A stretch of 26,498 bases of DNA from GCA-2746795 sp964643965 (GTDB lineage Bacteria > Chloroflexota > Anaerolineae > Promineifilales > Promineifilaceae): assembly GCA_964643965.1 (NCBI GenBank), contig CAZXVH010000076.1, positions 1-26,498 on the forward strand, written 5' to 3'. The notes below the pieces were generated by a model, which saw only the letters and a program-made list of their open reading frames with translations, was not told the origin of the DNA and ran no database searches. Below are positions 1-7,278 of the stretch, piece after piece. A program made the translations under genes and the position numbers. The stretch's first letter is position 1. Each line of letters opens with the position of its first letter.

Positions 1-120
1 GACTACAAGACTACTCGACTACAGGACTACAAGACTACAGGACTACAAGACTACAGGACTACAAGACTACAAGACTACTCGACTACTCGACTACTCGACT
101 ACTCGACTACAGGACTAATC
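1..120. repeat. Tandem array of 8-bp GACTACNN repeats
   Basis: The first 120 bases are fifteen consecutive 8-base units GACTAC followed by AA, TC or AG; the last unit is degenerate (GACTAATC). The array starts at the window edge, so its true length is unknown. It runs to within two bases of the start codon of the biotin carboxylase gene at 123, so the leader and ribosome-binding region of that gene lie inside the array. There are no unique spacers, so it is not a CRISPR. It looks like a short tandemly repeated repetitive element of the sort known from cyanobacteria. Confidence 0.9.
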
Positions 121-122
121 TT

Positions 123-1601
123 ATGTTCAAGAAAATTTTAATTGCGAATCGAGGGGAAATTGCCACCCGCATTGTGCGCACCTGTCGGGAGATGGGCATT
201 TATACGATTGCGTTGTATGAAAAGCCAGACCAGGGTTCGCGGCATGTGCGCATTGCCGATGAATGTGTGCTGCTGGAAGCGCCGGACGGGTTCATGAACC
301 AGGAGGCTATCTTACAGATTGCCCAGAAAACGGGGGCCGAGGCCATTCATCCTGGCTATGGTTATCTGGCGGAAGAGCCGGAATTTGCCCGTGCTTGTGA
401 AGCGGCCGGCATCGCCTTTGTCGGTCCAAATTCTGTTATTTTAGAGACGCTGCGGGACAAAATACAGACATTGGCCAGAGTCAGCGCGGCCGGTTTTCCG
501 GTAGTGGATTATGCGCCCGTTGGTTTTGATAAGGATGATTTGGGCGCGTTGGACGCCGCCGCTGATTTGATCGGGTATCCACTGGTGGTGAAATCTTGTC
601 GAGGTGGCCGCAGTTCTACGGAGCGGCTGTTGCAATCTCCAGACAAGTTAACGCAAGTGGTGCGACGGGCGCAGGCCGAGGCGCAGGCGATGTATGGCAA
701 TCGCCGGGTGTATTTGGAGAAGGCGATTTTACCGGCGCATCAGGTGGGGGTGCAGATATTGGCAGATAAAAACGGCCGTTTCCTGCATCTCGGTGAGCGA
801 GAAGGCTCGGCGCAGGTAGGCAACCGCAAGGTGGTGGAAGAAGCGCCAGCCCCCTGCCTTACGCCAGAGAAACGTCAGGAATTGTGGCAAAGGGCTTTGG
901 GTATTGCCCGTCTATTTGGCTATGAAAATGTGGGAACCGTTGAATTCTTAATTGACAAAAAGGGCGACTTTTACTTTACGGAAATTAAAGCGCGGATTCA
1001 AGTAGATCATATGTTGGTGGAGATGATGACCCGCCTTGATTTGGTGCGCGAGCAGATTCTCATCGCGGCCGGCGAACCATTGCGCCACGCTCAAGAAGAT
1101 ATCCGCTTAGATGGCTGGGCTATGATGTGCCGCATTAACGCCGAAGACCCCTGGCGGCGGCTGCCCAGTCCGGGGAATTTGCGCCGGGTGCGCTTTCCCG
1201 GCGGCCCGGAGATTCGAGTGGATACCTATGTCTATTCCGGCTGTGATGTGCCGGCCAAGTATCATCCGCTGATCGCCAAACTGGCCGTCTGGGCGGAAGA
1301 TCGGCCGCAAGCGTTGGCGCGTATTCGCCGCGCCATTGAGGATTTTCAACTGGTAGGGACGCCGACCAACCTGCCCTTGTTACAACATGTATTGTGTAAT
1401 GAGGCGTTTGAAAACGGCCGTTACGATACCAGCCTGCTCACCCATACATTTGAATGTGTGCCTCAAGATGAATTCTATTACCGCGATCTGGCCGTCATCG
1501 CCGCCATGCTCTACGTGCGTCGCAACCAGATGTTTGTGCCCACCGAGCCACCACGCACCCGCCGTGGATGGCATCGAGATAGCCGGCGTTTACCGGAGTA
1601 A
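123..1601 (+). CDS. Divergent biotin carboxylase paralogue (acyl-CoA carboxylase BC subunit-like)
   Basis: A 492-residue protein of biotin carboxylase family length and fold: N-terminal IANRGEIA motif (residues 8-14), HPGYGYLAE near 76-84, ATP-grasp region about 113-300, and CRINAED near 336-342. The family carboxylates biotin on a carrier protein using ATP and bicarbonate. Here many site residues differ from E. coli AccC. The glycine-rich ATP lid reads RGGRSS (160-165) instead of a run of glycines. The usual His and Glu of the RHxEIQ segment are Gln207 and Gly209. The HQK triplet is NRK (234-236). The EMNTR segment is EIKAR (287-291), and the general-base Glu of QVEHP is Asp295. Lys113, Lys157, Lys236, Glu274, Glu287, Arg291 and Arg337 are kept. 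A carrier-protein gene follows 81 bases downstream, but no carboxyltransferase is nearby. No clear Shine-Dalgarno is visible. It may be catalytically impaired, specialised or regulatory. Confidence 0.88.
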   Translation: MFKKILIANRGEIATRIVRTCREMGIYTIALYEKPDQGSRHVRIADECVLLEAPDGFMNQEAILQIAQKTGAEAIHPGYGYLAEEPEFARACEAAGIAFVGPNSVILETLRDKIQTLARVSAAGFPVVDYAPVGFDKDDLGALDAAADLIGYPLVVKSCRGGRSSTERLLQSPDKLTQVVRRAQAEAQAMYGNRRVYLEKAILPAHQVGVQILADKNGRFLHLGEREGSAQVGNRKVVEEAPAPCLTPEKRQELWQRALGIARLFGYENVGTVEFLIDKKGDFYFTEIKARIQVDHMLVEMMTRLDLVREQILIAAGEPLRHAQEDIRLDGWAMMCRINAEDPWRRLPSPGNLRRVRFPGGPEIRVDTYVYSGCDVPAKYHPLIAKLAVWAEDRPQALARIRRAIEDFQLVGTPTNLPLLQHVLCNEAFENGRYDTSLLTHTFECVPQDEFYYRDLAVIAAMLYVRRNQMFVPTEPPRTRRGWHRDSRRLPE

Positions 1602-1682
1602 AAAGTTAAAAAGTGGCAAGTGGCAAAGGGGCAGGGTCTTAATTACCTTGCCACGCTGCCATCTTTATAAAGGATTGATATC

Positions 1683-2180
1683 ATGCCAAAATTATCCGTC
1701 ACCATTGATGAGCAAGTTTATGAAATTGAAGCGACTGTGTTCCCGCAGAACGAGTCTGAGTTTTCGGTGTCGGTGAATGGGGAACTGCTGACCGTGAATA
1801 TCCCCGATTTAGAAGCGCCCTTTGCCGAACAAGAATGGATGGTGGTAAACGGCCGTTCCTATGAAATCACCTTCCACAAAAATCTGGATTGGATTAAAGC
1901 GTTCGGCGGCCTGCACCGGGTAGAAGTGCGCGACATGGAAGCGTTGATATCCCGTCCGCTGAGTGGGGACGGCCGTATCAAGGCCCCCATTCCCGGTTTG
2001 ATTACCCGGGTGATGGTAGAAAACGGGCAGGCGGTAGAAATAGGGCAGCCGCTCCTCATTTTAGAAGCGATGAAAATGGAAAATGAAATTCGCGCCCCCA
2101 AAACGGGGGTTGTGAAGAATTTGCCAGTCAGCGAAGGGCAGACAGTACTGCGGGAGCAGGTATTGGCGGAGGTGGTTTAG
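1683..2180 (+). CDS. Biotin carboxyl carrier protein (partner of the divergent biotin carboxylase)
   Basis: A 165-residue protein with a C-terminal biotinyl/lipoyl domain (about 98-165) containing the biotinylation motif EAMKMEN with Lys131 as attachment site, preceded by the PIPGLI segment typical of acyl-CoA carboxylase carriers. The first about 95 residues are a beta-rich region probably used to bind the carboxylase, as in the carrier at 10955-11464, where the biotinyl lysine is also residue 131. AAAGGA lies just upstream of the ATG. The modification site is fully intact even though the adjacent biotin carboxylase has lost several active-site residues, so the carrier could still be biotinylated and perhaps served by the canonical carboxylase encoded at 9431. 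Confidence 0.92.
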   Translation: MPKLSVTIDEQVYEIEATVFPQNESEFSVSVNGELLTVNIPDLEAPFAEQEWMVVNGRSYEITFHKNLDWIKAFGGLHRVEVRDMEALISRPLSGDGRIKAPIPGLITRVMVENGQAVEIGQPLLILEAMKMENEIRAPKTGVVKNLPVSEGQTVLREQVLAEVV

Positions 2181-2237
2181 TTGTAAATTACAAATGGTTA
2201 ATTTTCAATTGTTAATGAGGAACGTTGCGTTTTCCGG

Positions 2238-2243
2238 TATAAT
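2238..2243 (+). promoter_or_regulatory. Possible -10 box for the ribbon-helix-helix gene
   Basis: A perfect TATAAT lies 33 bases before the preferred start codon at 2277. No good -35 hexamer sits 16-18 bases upstream; the nearest TTGTTA (2209-2214) is 23 bases away. Only the -10 is therefore supported. Confidence 0.35.
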
Positions 2244-2276
2244 GTGGATGGTTAACTTATGTTTGAGGAGCGAAAA

Positions 2277-2672
2277 ATGATCGAACAAATCACAATTTCT
2301 ATTCCCCAAAACTTATACCGTCGGGCGCGTGACCTGGCAAACAAACGCAATCAGCCCGTTAATGATCTGTTGGAAGCGGCAATTACCTTGGCAGAAGCGG
2401 CCATGATACCAACCGCAAGCCAAGAGAAAGCAATGGCTCAGGAAGTAGCCGCTTACCAATCTATGCTGGCTGAATTAGTGACTCAGTATGATGGGGCGTA
2501 TGTTGCCATCTATCAAGGACAACTTGTTGACCATGATGCTGATGAATTGGCTCTGCTGCGTCGCTTAGATGCTCACTACCCAGACGAAATTGTCTTAATG
2601 AAACAAGTTCGTGCAGAACCTTTGCCTGAATTGCGGATTCGTTCTCCCCGTTTTGTTAAAAGCGCCTCATGA
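2277..2672 (+). CDS. Small ribbon-helix-helix / DUF5678-like protein
   Basis: A 131-residue protein from the ATG at 2277. An in-frame ATG at 2259 would add six residues, but GAGGAG at 2265-2270 lies six bases before 2277, which favours the later start. The N-terminus (MIEQITISIPQNLYRRARDL) looks like a ribbon-helix-helix strand and helix, as in many antitoxins. The C-terminal half (YVAIYQGQLVDHDADELALL) resembles the DUF5678 pattern of a short beta hairpin, VDHD and a helix. Such proteins are often antitoxin-like or paired with small proteases, but no partner fits in the 49 bases before the next gene. Function unknown. Confidence 0.7.
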   Translation: MIEQITISIPQNLYRRARDLANKRNQPVNDLLEAAITLAEAAMIPTASQEKAMAQEVAAYQSMLAELVTQYDGAYVAIYQGQLVDHDADELALLRRLDAHYPDEIVLMKQVRAEPLPELRIRSPRFVKSAS

Positions 2673-2721
2673 CAAGTAGTTATCAATACGATAAAATCAT
2701 AAAAACTGAGGCGGCACAACC

Positions 2722-4665
2722 ATGATGACTCCTGCCCAAATCGACAACTTCTTAGAACGCACCCTGCTACGTGTGGATAAACCCGGCCGTTACACCGGCG
2801 GCGAATACAACCAGATCGTCAAAAACTGGGATGAGATAGAGTTCAAAGTCGCCCTCGCCTTCCCCGACATCTACGACATCGCCATGTCCAACCTCGGCTT
2901 GATGATCTTCTACGACCTCATCAATAAACACAAAAATCTGCTCGCCGAGCGCGTCTTCTGCCCCTGGCCCGACATGGAGACGTTCATGCGTCAGCAAGCC
3001 GTGCCCCTCTTCTCCCTGGAAAGCAAACATCCCATCCGCGACTTTGACCTGCTGGGCATCACCCTGCCCTACGAATCCCTCTACACCAACGCCCTCAACC
3101 TTATCGACCTGGCCGGCATGCCCATCCGCAGCCTCGACCGCGACAACAGCTATCCGTTCATCATCGCCGGCGGCCACGCCTGCTACAACCCGGAACCGAT
3201 GGCCCCCTTCATCGACGTCTTTGTCATCGGCGAAGGCGAAGAAGCCTTTCTCAAACTCATCGCCGTGCTGCGGGCCAGCAAACATTTAGACCGGGAAACG
3301 CAGTTGCGTTACATCGCCCAAATCGAAGGCTGTTACGTACCTCGTTTTTACGACATGGCCTATCACGACGACGGCACGGTGCAGGCCATCACCCCCACTA
3401 TGCCCGAAGCCCCCGCCAAAGTGCTTAAAACCATCGTCAGCCAACTGCCGCCGCCCGTCACCGACTTCATCATCCCCTTCATCGAAACGATCCACAATCG
3501 CGCCCCCATCGAAATCATGCGCGGCTGCACCCGCGGCTGCCGTTTCTGCCACGCTGGCATGGTCACCCGCCCCGTGCGCGAACGCCCCGTTGCAGAAGTG
3601 CTGGCCGCCATGGAGAAAATCCTGGAATCCACCGGCTACGAAGAGATCGCCCTGCTTTCTCTCTCCTCCAGTGACTATACCAACGTGCTAGAACTGACCG
3701 AGAAAATCGGCCGGCAGTTCGGCCAGTTGGGACTCAACATTTCATTGCCCTCGCTGCGTATTGAATCCGTGTCCACGCAGCTTATGGACAACCTGGGCGA
3801 CAGCCGCCGCGGCGGTTTCACCCTGGCCCCCGAAGCGGCCACCGAAAAGATGCGCAACACCATCAACAAGTTCGTGGCCGACGCCGACCTGCTGGAAACG
3901 GCCCGCGAAATCTTCCGTCGTGATTGGCGCACCATCAAGCTCTACTTCATGATCGGCCATCCTCTGGAAGAGATGGAAGATGTGCAGGCCATCATCGACC
4001 TCTCCAAAGCGGTATTGGCCGAAGGGCGTAAGTTTCACGGCAAAAAAGCGAGCGTCAACGTGGGCGTCAGCACCTTCATCCCCAAGCCGCACACCCCGTT
4101 CCAATGGGAAGCGATGGATGACGTGGACAAGGTGTACGCCAAATTGAACCACCTCAAGAATGCGCTGCGTGGTCCTGGCTTACGCCTGCGCTGGAACGAT
4201 CCGCGGGAATCGCTGTTTGAGGGTTTCCTCAGCCGCGGCGACCGGCGCCTGGCCGACGTGGTGGAACACGCCTGGCGTCATGGGGCCAAATTCGACGCCT
4301 GGATGGAGCATTTTAGCGAAACGATCTGGGCGGAAGCCTTTGCCGCGCAGGGCTTAGACCCCGCATTCTATACCCACCGCAAACGTGCTATCGACGAGGT
4401 TTTCCCCTGGGAACATATCGACATCGCCGTCACCAAGAAGTTCCTGACACAGGATTACCTGATGAGCCAGGCGCAAGAGACCCGCGTGGATTGCCGCACC
4501 CACTGCTTTGCCTGTGGCATCCTGCCCAAGCTCAAAGAGCTGCGCCGCGAAACGCCTGATGCGGCCTGGAAATGCCCGCCCGTGCCAACGCGCAAGCGCC
4601 ACACGCCACCGCCGGAGCGCATCCTCATGGTGGATAGCATTCCTCTGCCCATGGCAGGTGATTAA
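2722..4665 (+). CDS. Radical SAM protein, TIGR03960 family (B12-binding-like N-terminus)
   Basis: A 647-residue protein with a cobalamin-binding-like N-terminal region (about 40-200, including the GEGEEAF segment near 170-176) followed by a radical SAM core. The iron-sulphur cluster motif is CxxxCxxC at Cys269, Cys273 and Cys276, in the family-typical context GCTRGCRFCHAG and followed by RPVRER. A further cysteine cluster near the C-terminus (Cys591, Cys595, Cys598, then Gly) is also characteristic. The family is uncharacterised and is often fused to or followed by a DUF2344 protein; none follows here. A strong terminator lies directly downstream, so this gene is probably monocistronic. ATG codons at 2722 and 2725 are both possible starts. 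The gene contains none of the AACGGCCGTT palindromes that are common elsewhere in the window. Confidence 0.9.
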   Translation: MMTPAQIDNFLERTLLRVDKPGRYTGGEYNQIVKNWDEIEFKVALAFPDIYDIAMSNLGLMIFYDLINKHKNLLAERVFCPWPDMETFMRQQAVPLFSLESKHPIRDFDLLGITLPYESLYTNALNLIDLAGMPIRSLDRDNSYPFIIAGGHACYNPEPMAPFIDVFVIGEGEEAFLKLIAVLRASKHLDRETQLRYIAQIEGCYVPRFYDMAYHDDGTVQAITPTMPEAPAKVLKTIVSQLPPPVTDFIIPFIETIHNRAPIEIMRGCTRGCRFCHAGMVTRPVRERPVAEVLAAMEKILESTGYEEIALLSLSSSDYTNVLELTEKIGRQFGQLGLNISLPSLRIESVSTQLMDNLGDSRRGGFTLAPEAATEKMRNTINKFVADADLLETAREIFRRDWRTIKLYFMIGHPLEEMEDVQAIIDLSKAVLAEGRKFHGKKASVNVGVSTFIPKPHTPFQWEAMDDVDKVYAKLNHLKNALRGPGLRLRWNDPRESLFEGFLSRGDRRLADVVEHAWRHGAKFDAWMEHFSETIWAEAFAAQGLDPAFYTHRKRAIDEVFPWEHIDIAVTKKFLTQDYLMSQAQETRVDCRTHCFACGILPKLKELRRETPDAAWKCPPVPTRKRHTPPPERILMVDSIPLPMAGD

Positions 4666-4670
4666 AACAA

Positions 4671-4702
4671 AAAGACCTGGCCTTTTGAGCCAGGTCTTTT
4701 TT
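4671..4702 (+). terminator. Rho-independent terminator after the radical SAM gene
   Basis: An 11-bp perfect stem (AAAGACCTGGC, 4671-4681, with GCCAGGTCTTT, 4689-4699), a 7-base loop and a run of six T ending at 4702. The A-rich left flank gives a T-rich tail on the other strand, so it can also serve the convergent minus-strand gene ending at 4730. Confidence 0.9.
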
Positions 4703-4729
4703 GATGACAAGAAAATATGCGTACAGACT

Positions 4730-5226
4730 TTAAATTTCAGGTTCGTCGGCGTGGGTGGCGGCATCCAAGAATTGAGAGAACCGAGCGAAGTCGGTATCCA
4801 GGGCTGTGACAGTTTCAGGCAGTTGTGAAATGAGACGGCTTATTTTTTCTGGCTCAAAGTGCCATGTATACAAATTACGCACAACATGGCGGAAGCCTAA
4901 AAATGGTTCAAGTAACTCTCTCGTCCTTGGCTGAATAACTTCTGGGCGAACCTCTGGTACAGAAAAACTCATTTGTTGTAATAGATCACGATGCCAAGCT
5001 GAACCTTCTGGCATGGCGCCATCAATTTGGCGAGCCATTCGAAGATACGTTCTAAGCCGTTATAAAAACCATGCAAATTTAAAGCTATCGAGTCGAGATA
5101 AACGGAGGCGTCTGTTCGTTTGGGGGTAAGCTGGTCATATGCCTGGATCGCTTTTTCTGCAGCTTGACGGACTTCTTGCCATTCGATTTGAAGGCGTTGG
5201 CGTAAAACAGAGTAGCGATTGATCAT
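4730..5226 (-). pseudogene. HepT-like toxin-family gene split by a frameshift
   Basis: Two overlapping minus-strand reading frames (5226-4969 and 5038-4730) make one continuous protein of about 165 residues when joined near 5035-5037. The first supplies MINRYSVLRQRL through HGFYNGLERIFE, and the second ARQIDGAMPEG, AWHRDLL and FRHVVRNLY. These are the landmarks of HepT-like proteins, the RNase or target partner of MNT nucleotidyltransferases. Aligning to that pattern requires one extra base around the codon after IFE, so a single-base deletion or an assembly error is likely. The start overlaps the stop of the upstream nucleotidyltransferase gene by 4 bases, the normal arrangement of a MntA/HepT pair. 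If the frameshift is real the protein stops at about 86 residues plus an out-of-frame tail. Confidence 0.82.
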
Positions 5227-5585
5227 ACTGGTTTACCCTCTCTTACTATAATTTGCCGGAGTGTTTCGGGGCAAGTGTCTAAATCTACAAGGTCAATAGA
5301 AAAGGTTTGGCTCATGCTCATGATTTGTGTGACAGCTTGAAAAAATTGAGAGGCAGGGATACCCCGCACTGCCACATCAATGTCTGAACGCCCATCAAAC
5401 AGACCTGTGTCTACAAGAGAGCCGAAAACGAGGAGTTGTGTTGCCCCAAATTGGGTGCGTAGGCAATCTGCGATTTTTTGAGCATCTGCCCACGCTGCCT
5501 GACGATGAGTTGTCCAACTGTCACGCTCATCAAGCCATTGTTGACGTATGTGTGGTAAATAGGCAGCAAATGTTTTGTCCATCAT
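5223..5585 (-). CDS. MNT-type nucleotidyltransferase (antitoxin partner of HepT)
   Basis: A 120-residue protein with the minimal nucleotidyltransferase signature: FGS at 54-56 followed by SDIDVAV, giving the metal-binding Asp68 and Asp70. In MntA/HepT modules this enzyme adds nucleotides, usually AMP, to HepT and silences it. The gene overlaps the HepT-like reading frame downstream by 4 bases (translational coupling). Two adjacent start codons (5585 and 5582) are possible. The residues before the GS motif form a helical extension of about 50 residues, longer than in the smallest MNT proteins. The catalytic residues look intact although the partner gene is frameshifted. Confidence 0.85.
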   Translation of the reverse strand: MMDKTFAAYLPHIRQQWLDERDSWTTHRQAAWADAQKIADCLRTQFGATQLLVFGSLVDTGLFDGRSDIDVAVRGIPASQFFQAVTQIMSMSQTFSIDLVDLDTCPETLRQIIVREGKPV

Positions 5586-5732
5586 GATATTGTAGCACAG
5601 GATACTACATGGTATTGGCTTTTGTTTCTGTCCACATCTTCTCTAGGTATGGTGAAGCACGTTTGTAAAGACTAGCTCGATGCGTTATCAAGCCGATCTT
5701 TCACGATGCCTTGCTGAACGGCCGTTTCTCTC

Positions 5733-6074
5733 TCAATCACTTAATTGCGCCACCGTAATATCCATGGCAGCTGCCAGTTTTTTTAAGGTAGCGGCGCGTG
5801 GCTTTGCGTCGTTTTTTTCTAGTCGTGCCAGGGCTGGTTGGGAAATGCCAGCTCGTTGGGCTAACTCTTGCTGCGTGAGGTTAAAATATTCTCGCCAGGC
5901 GCGAATAAGGGATACCTCGCCAAGCATCGTGGCTTTCACAATTTCGTGAGGAATCCAGGTGCTGTTATCGACGGTATATTGCTGTGCCAATTCCTGATAT
6001 TCATCCCAGGGAATGACGGCAAAAGCGGGTTTGCTGTTGCTCATAATAATTTGGGGATTAGTAAGTGTGTTCAT
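5733..6074 (-). CDS. Antitoxin-like XRE/HTH transcription regulator, orphan
   Basis: The preferred start is the ATG at 6074 (113 residues); a GTG at 6089 would add five. The C-terminal half is a clear XRE helix-turn-helix: LTQQELAQRAGISQPALARLEKN, then PRAATLKKLAAAMDI. The N-terminal segment (FAVIPWDEYQELAQ) looks like the short Phd-like or beta-strand extension seen in antitoxins paired with RelE/HigB-type toxins. In such pairs the toxin gene normally lies immediately upstream, but no toxin reading frame exists in 6090-6259. It therefore looks like an orphan antitoxin or stand-alone regulator. An AACGGCCGTT palindrome lies just downstream of its stop. Confidence 0.82.
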   Translation of the reverse strand: MNTLTNPQIIMSNSKPAFAVIPWDEYQELAQQYTVDNSTWIPHEIVKATMLGEVSLIRAWREYFNLTQQELAQRAGISQPALARLEKNDAKPRAATLKKLAAAMDITVAQLSD

Positions 6075-6259
6075 CTCAATCTTGCTCACGTTTGAATTAT
6101 ATCACTTTATATCATTAATGGGGGCAGATTATACCATTTTAGGAAAACGGCCGTTTTTTATGCCACCATTTTCACGGGACAAGATTGAATCGTTATAACG
6201 ACCTCTTTCTCATTGCTCGCCAGCCCCGCTTGTGCTAGATTATCGAGCAGGAGGCAGTC

Positions 6260-6538
6260 ATGACCCAACCCGATTCTGGCAACCAAACACCCGACTCGCG
6301 AAACAGCCTGGATGCACTTATTGAAGCATTCACCAAGCTGCCGCCGCTGCTTAGTTATGGCGGCCTGATTCTCATTACTGCTATCGTCATTCTCTCCATT
6401 GGCGGCGTCTTACCCGATGCCCTGCTTTGGATTCCGGCCGCGGCCCTCGTTGCCTTTCTCGTTTATACCTACATGCAATTTTCCGAGGAAAAAGCCAAAC
6501 GCCAATATGAACTGGATAAACAGGCGCAAGAATTATAA
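6260..6538 (+). CDS. Small membrane protein of unknown function
   Basis: A 92-residue protein with AGGAGG at 6249-6254, well placed before the ATG. The first about 30 residues are polar, then come two closely spaced hydrophobic helices (about 34-50 and 54-72) separated by a short LPDALL turn, and a charged C-terminal tail (EEKAKRQYELDKQ) that may be helical or coiled. I do not recognise the family. Another open reading frame with its own ribosome-binding site starts 18 bases after the stop and runs into the assembly gap, so the two probably form an operon. Confidence 0.7.
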   Translation: MTQPDSGNQTPDSRNSLDALIEAFTKLPPLLSYGGLILITAIVILSIGGVLPDALLWIPAAALVAFLVYTYMQFSEEKAKRQYELDKQAQEL

Positions 6539-6556
6539 CATCAAGAGGAATCTGAA

Positions 6557-6611
6557 ATGCCCATCTTCAACAAAACCTTTGGTAACGATATTGGCAGCCG
6601 CAGCCGTAGCT
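6557..6611 (+). CDS. 5' end of an unknown gene truncated by the assembly gap
   Basis: An ATG at 6557 is preceded by AGAGG eight bases upstream and follows the small membrane protein gene by 18 bases. Eighteen codons (MPIFNKTFGNDIGSRSRS) are visible before the run of N begins. Nothing can be said about function. The sequence after the gap is a non-coding tandem repeat, so the rest of the gene is missing from the assembly or is very short. Confidence 0.5.
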
Positions 6612-6711
6612 NNNNNNNNNNNNNNNNNNNNNNNNNNNNNNNNNNNNNNNNNNNNNNNNNNNNNNNNNNNNNNNNNNNNNNNNNNNNNNNNNNNNNNNNN
6701 NNNNNNNNNNN
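6612..6711. other. Assembly gap (100 N)
   Basis: Exactly 100 N, the conventional length for a gap of unknown size. It abuts a 23-bp tandem repeat on its right side, which probably broke the assembly. The true length and content are unknown. Confidence 0.98.
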
Positions 6712-6801
6712 TGAGCTTGTCGAAAGATGGTTCTTGAGCTTGTCGAAAGATGGTTCTTGAGCTTGTCGAAAGATGGTTCTTGAGCTTGTAGACAGGCTCA
6801 A
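6712..6801. repeat. 23-bp tandem repeat and related inverted repeat
   Basis: Three perfect 23-base copies at 6712-6734, 6735-6757 and 6758-6780 contain GAGCTTGTCGAAAG. A fourth partial copy folds into an imperfect hairpin (TTGAGCTTGT at 6780-6789 with ACAGGCTCAA at 6792-6801). The motif resembles the dispersed CTTTCGACAAGCTC-type intergenic repeats found in several environmental bacteria. The array touches the assembly gap, so its copy number is a minimum. Confidence 0.88.
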
Positions 6802-7278
6802 CCGCCGCTACACATAGGGTTTGGCACATACTTGTTAGTCGCAATCTAATATAAAATGAATGTCAAAAAATGGCATGGTTCAAGTTAACGTTGCCTTTTT
6901 GCAATCATGTCCCAGAGGCGCGACGCACCTGAGAAGTTTAACTGCTCGCCCCCATCTCCCGCAGCGCCGCCAACAACTTGTCAACATCCGGCCGGTCGGT
7001 GGGATCGCGGCTGGAATGGGCCAGACGCACCAGCCCCACGTGATCCCGACAGGGCAGTCAGGCCAGGTGGCGCAGGAAGATGAGGAGAAGGAAACGGCCG
7101 TTTTCCCCCGCCAGTTTCTACCCACCAGCCAATCTCGCCTTGCCCAATTGCGCCACTCTCCGTTAAAATCATGCCAGCAGCATCCCAACCATGCTGCTAG
7201 TCTGTCAGCGCAGGCGACCTCTGCACCCATTTTTTGCCGCCGCTGCCCTGTTTTTATTTAGCCATTCAGCCGCATTCT
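6802..7278. other. Stretch without a confident gene; possible kinase-domain tail remnant on the minus strand
   Basis: No intact gene is convincing here. On the minus strand an open stretch from about 7057 to the stop at 6938 reads LVRLAHSSRDPTDRPDVDK and then LLAALREMGASS. This looks like the last helices (subdomain XI, DRP motif) of a Ser/Thr protein kinase or a similar C-terminus. In-frame stops lie immediately upstream, so if it is real it is a remnant. The overlapping long open frames on both strands have biased, low-complexity compositions. One AACGGCCGTT palindrome lies at 7093-7102. Confidence 0.35.

Noticed and set aside
1..120. CRISPR array
   Set aside because: The 8-base units are directly adjacent with no spacers, and no cas genes are present.
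2181..2214. AT-rich small palindrome TTGTAAATTACAA after the first carrier gene as terminator
   Set aside because: The stem is six base pairs around a single base, so it cannot form a hairpin.
7058..7060. Selenocysteine reading of the in-frame TGA upstream of the possible kinase tail
   Set aside because: Further stops lie upstream, no selenocysteine structure is visible, and the surrounding sequence does not look coding.
6880..7230. 116-codon minus-strand frame in the gene-poor stretch
   Set aside because: Its composition is Trp/Cys-rich and unlike a protein. The more protein-like short stretch lies in another frame.
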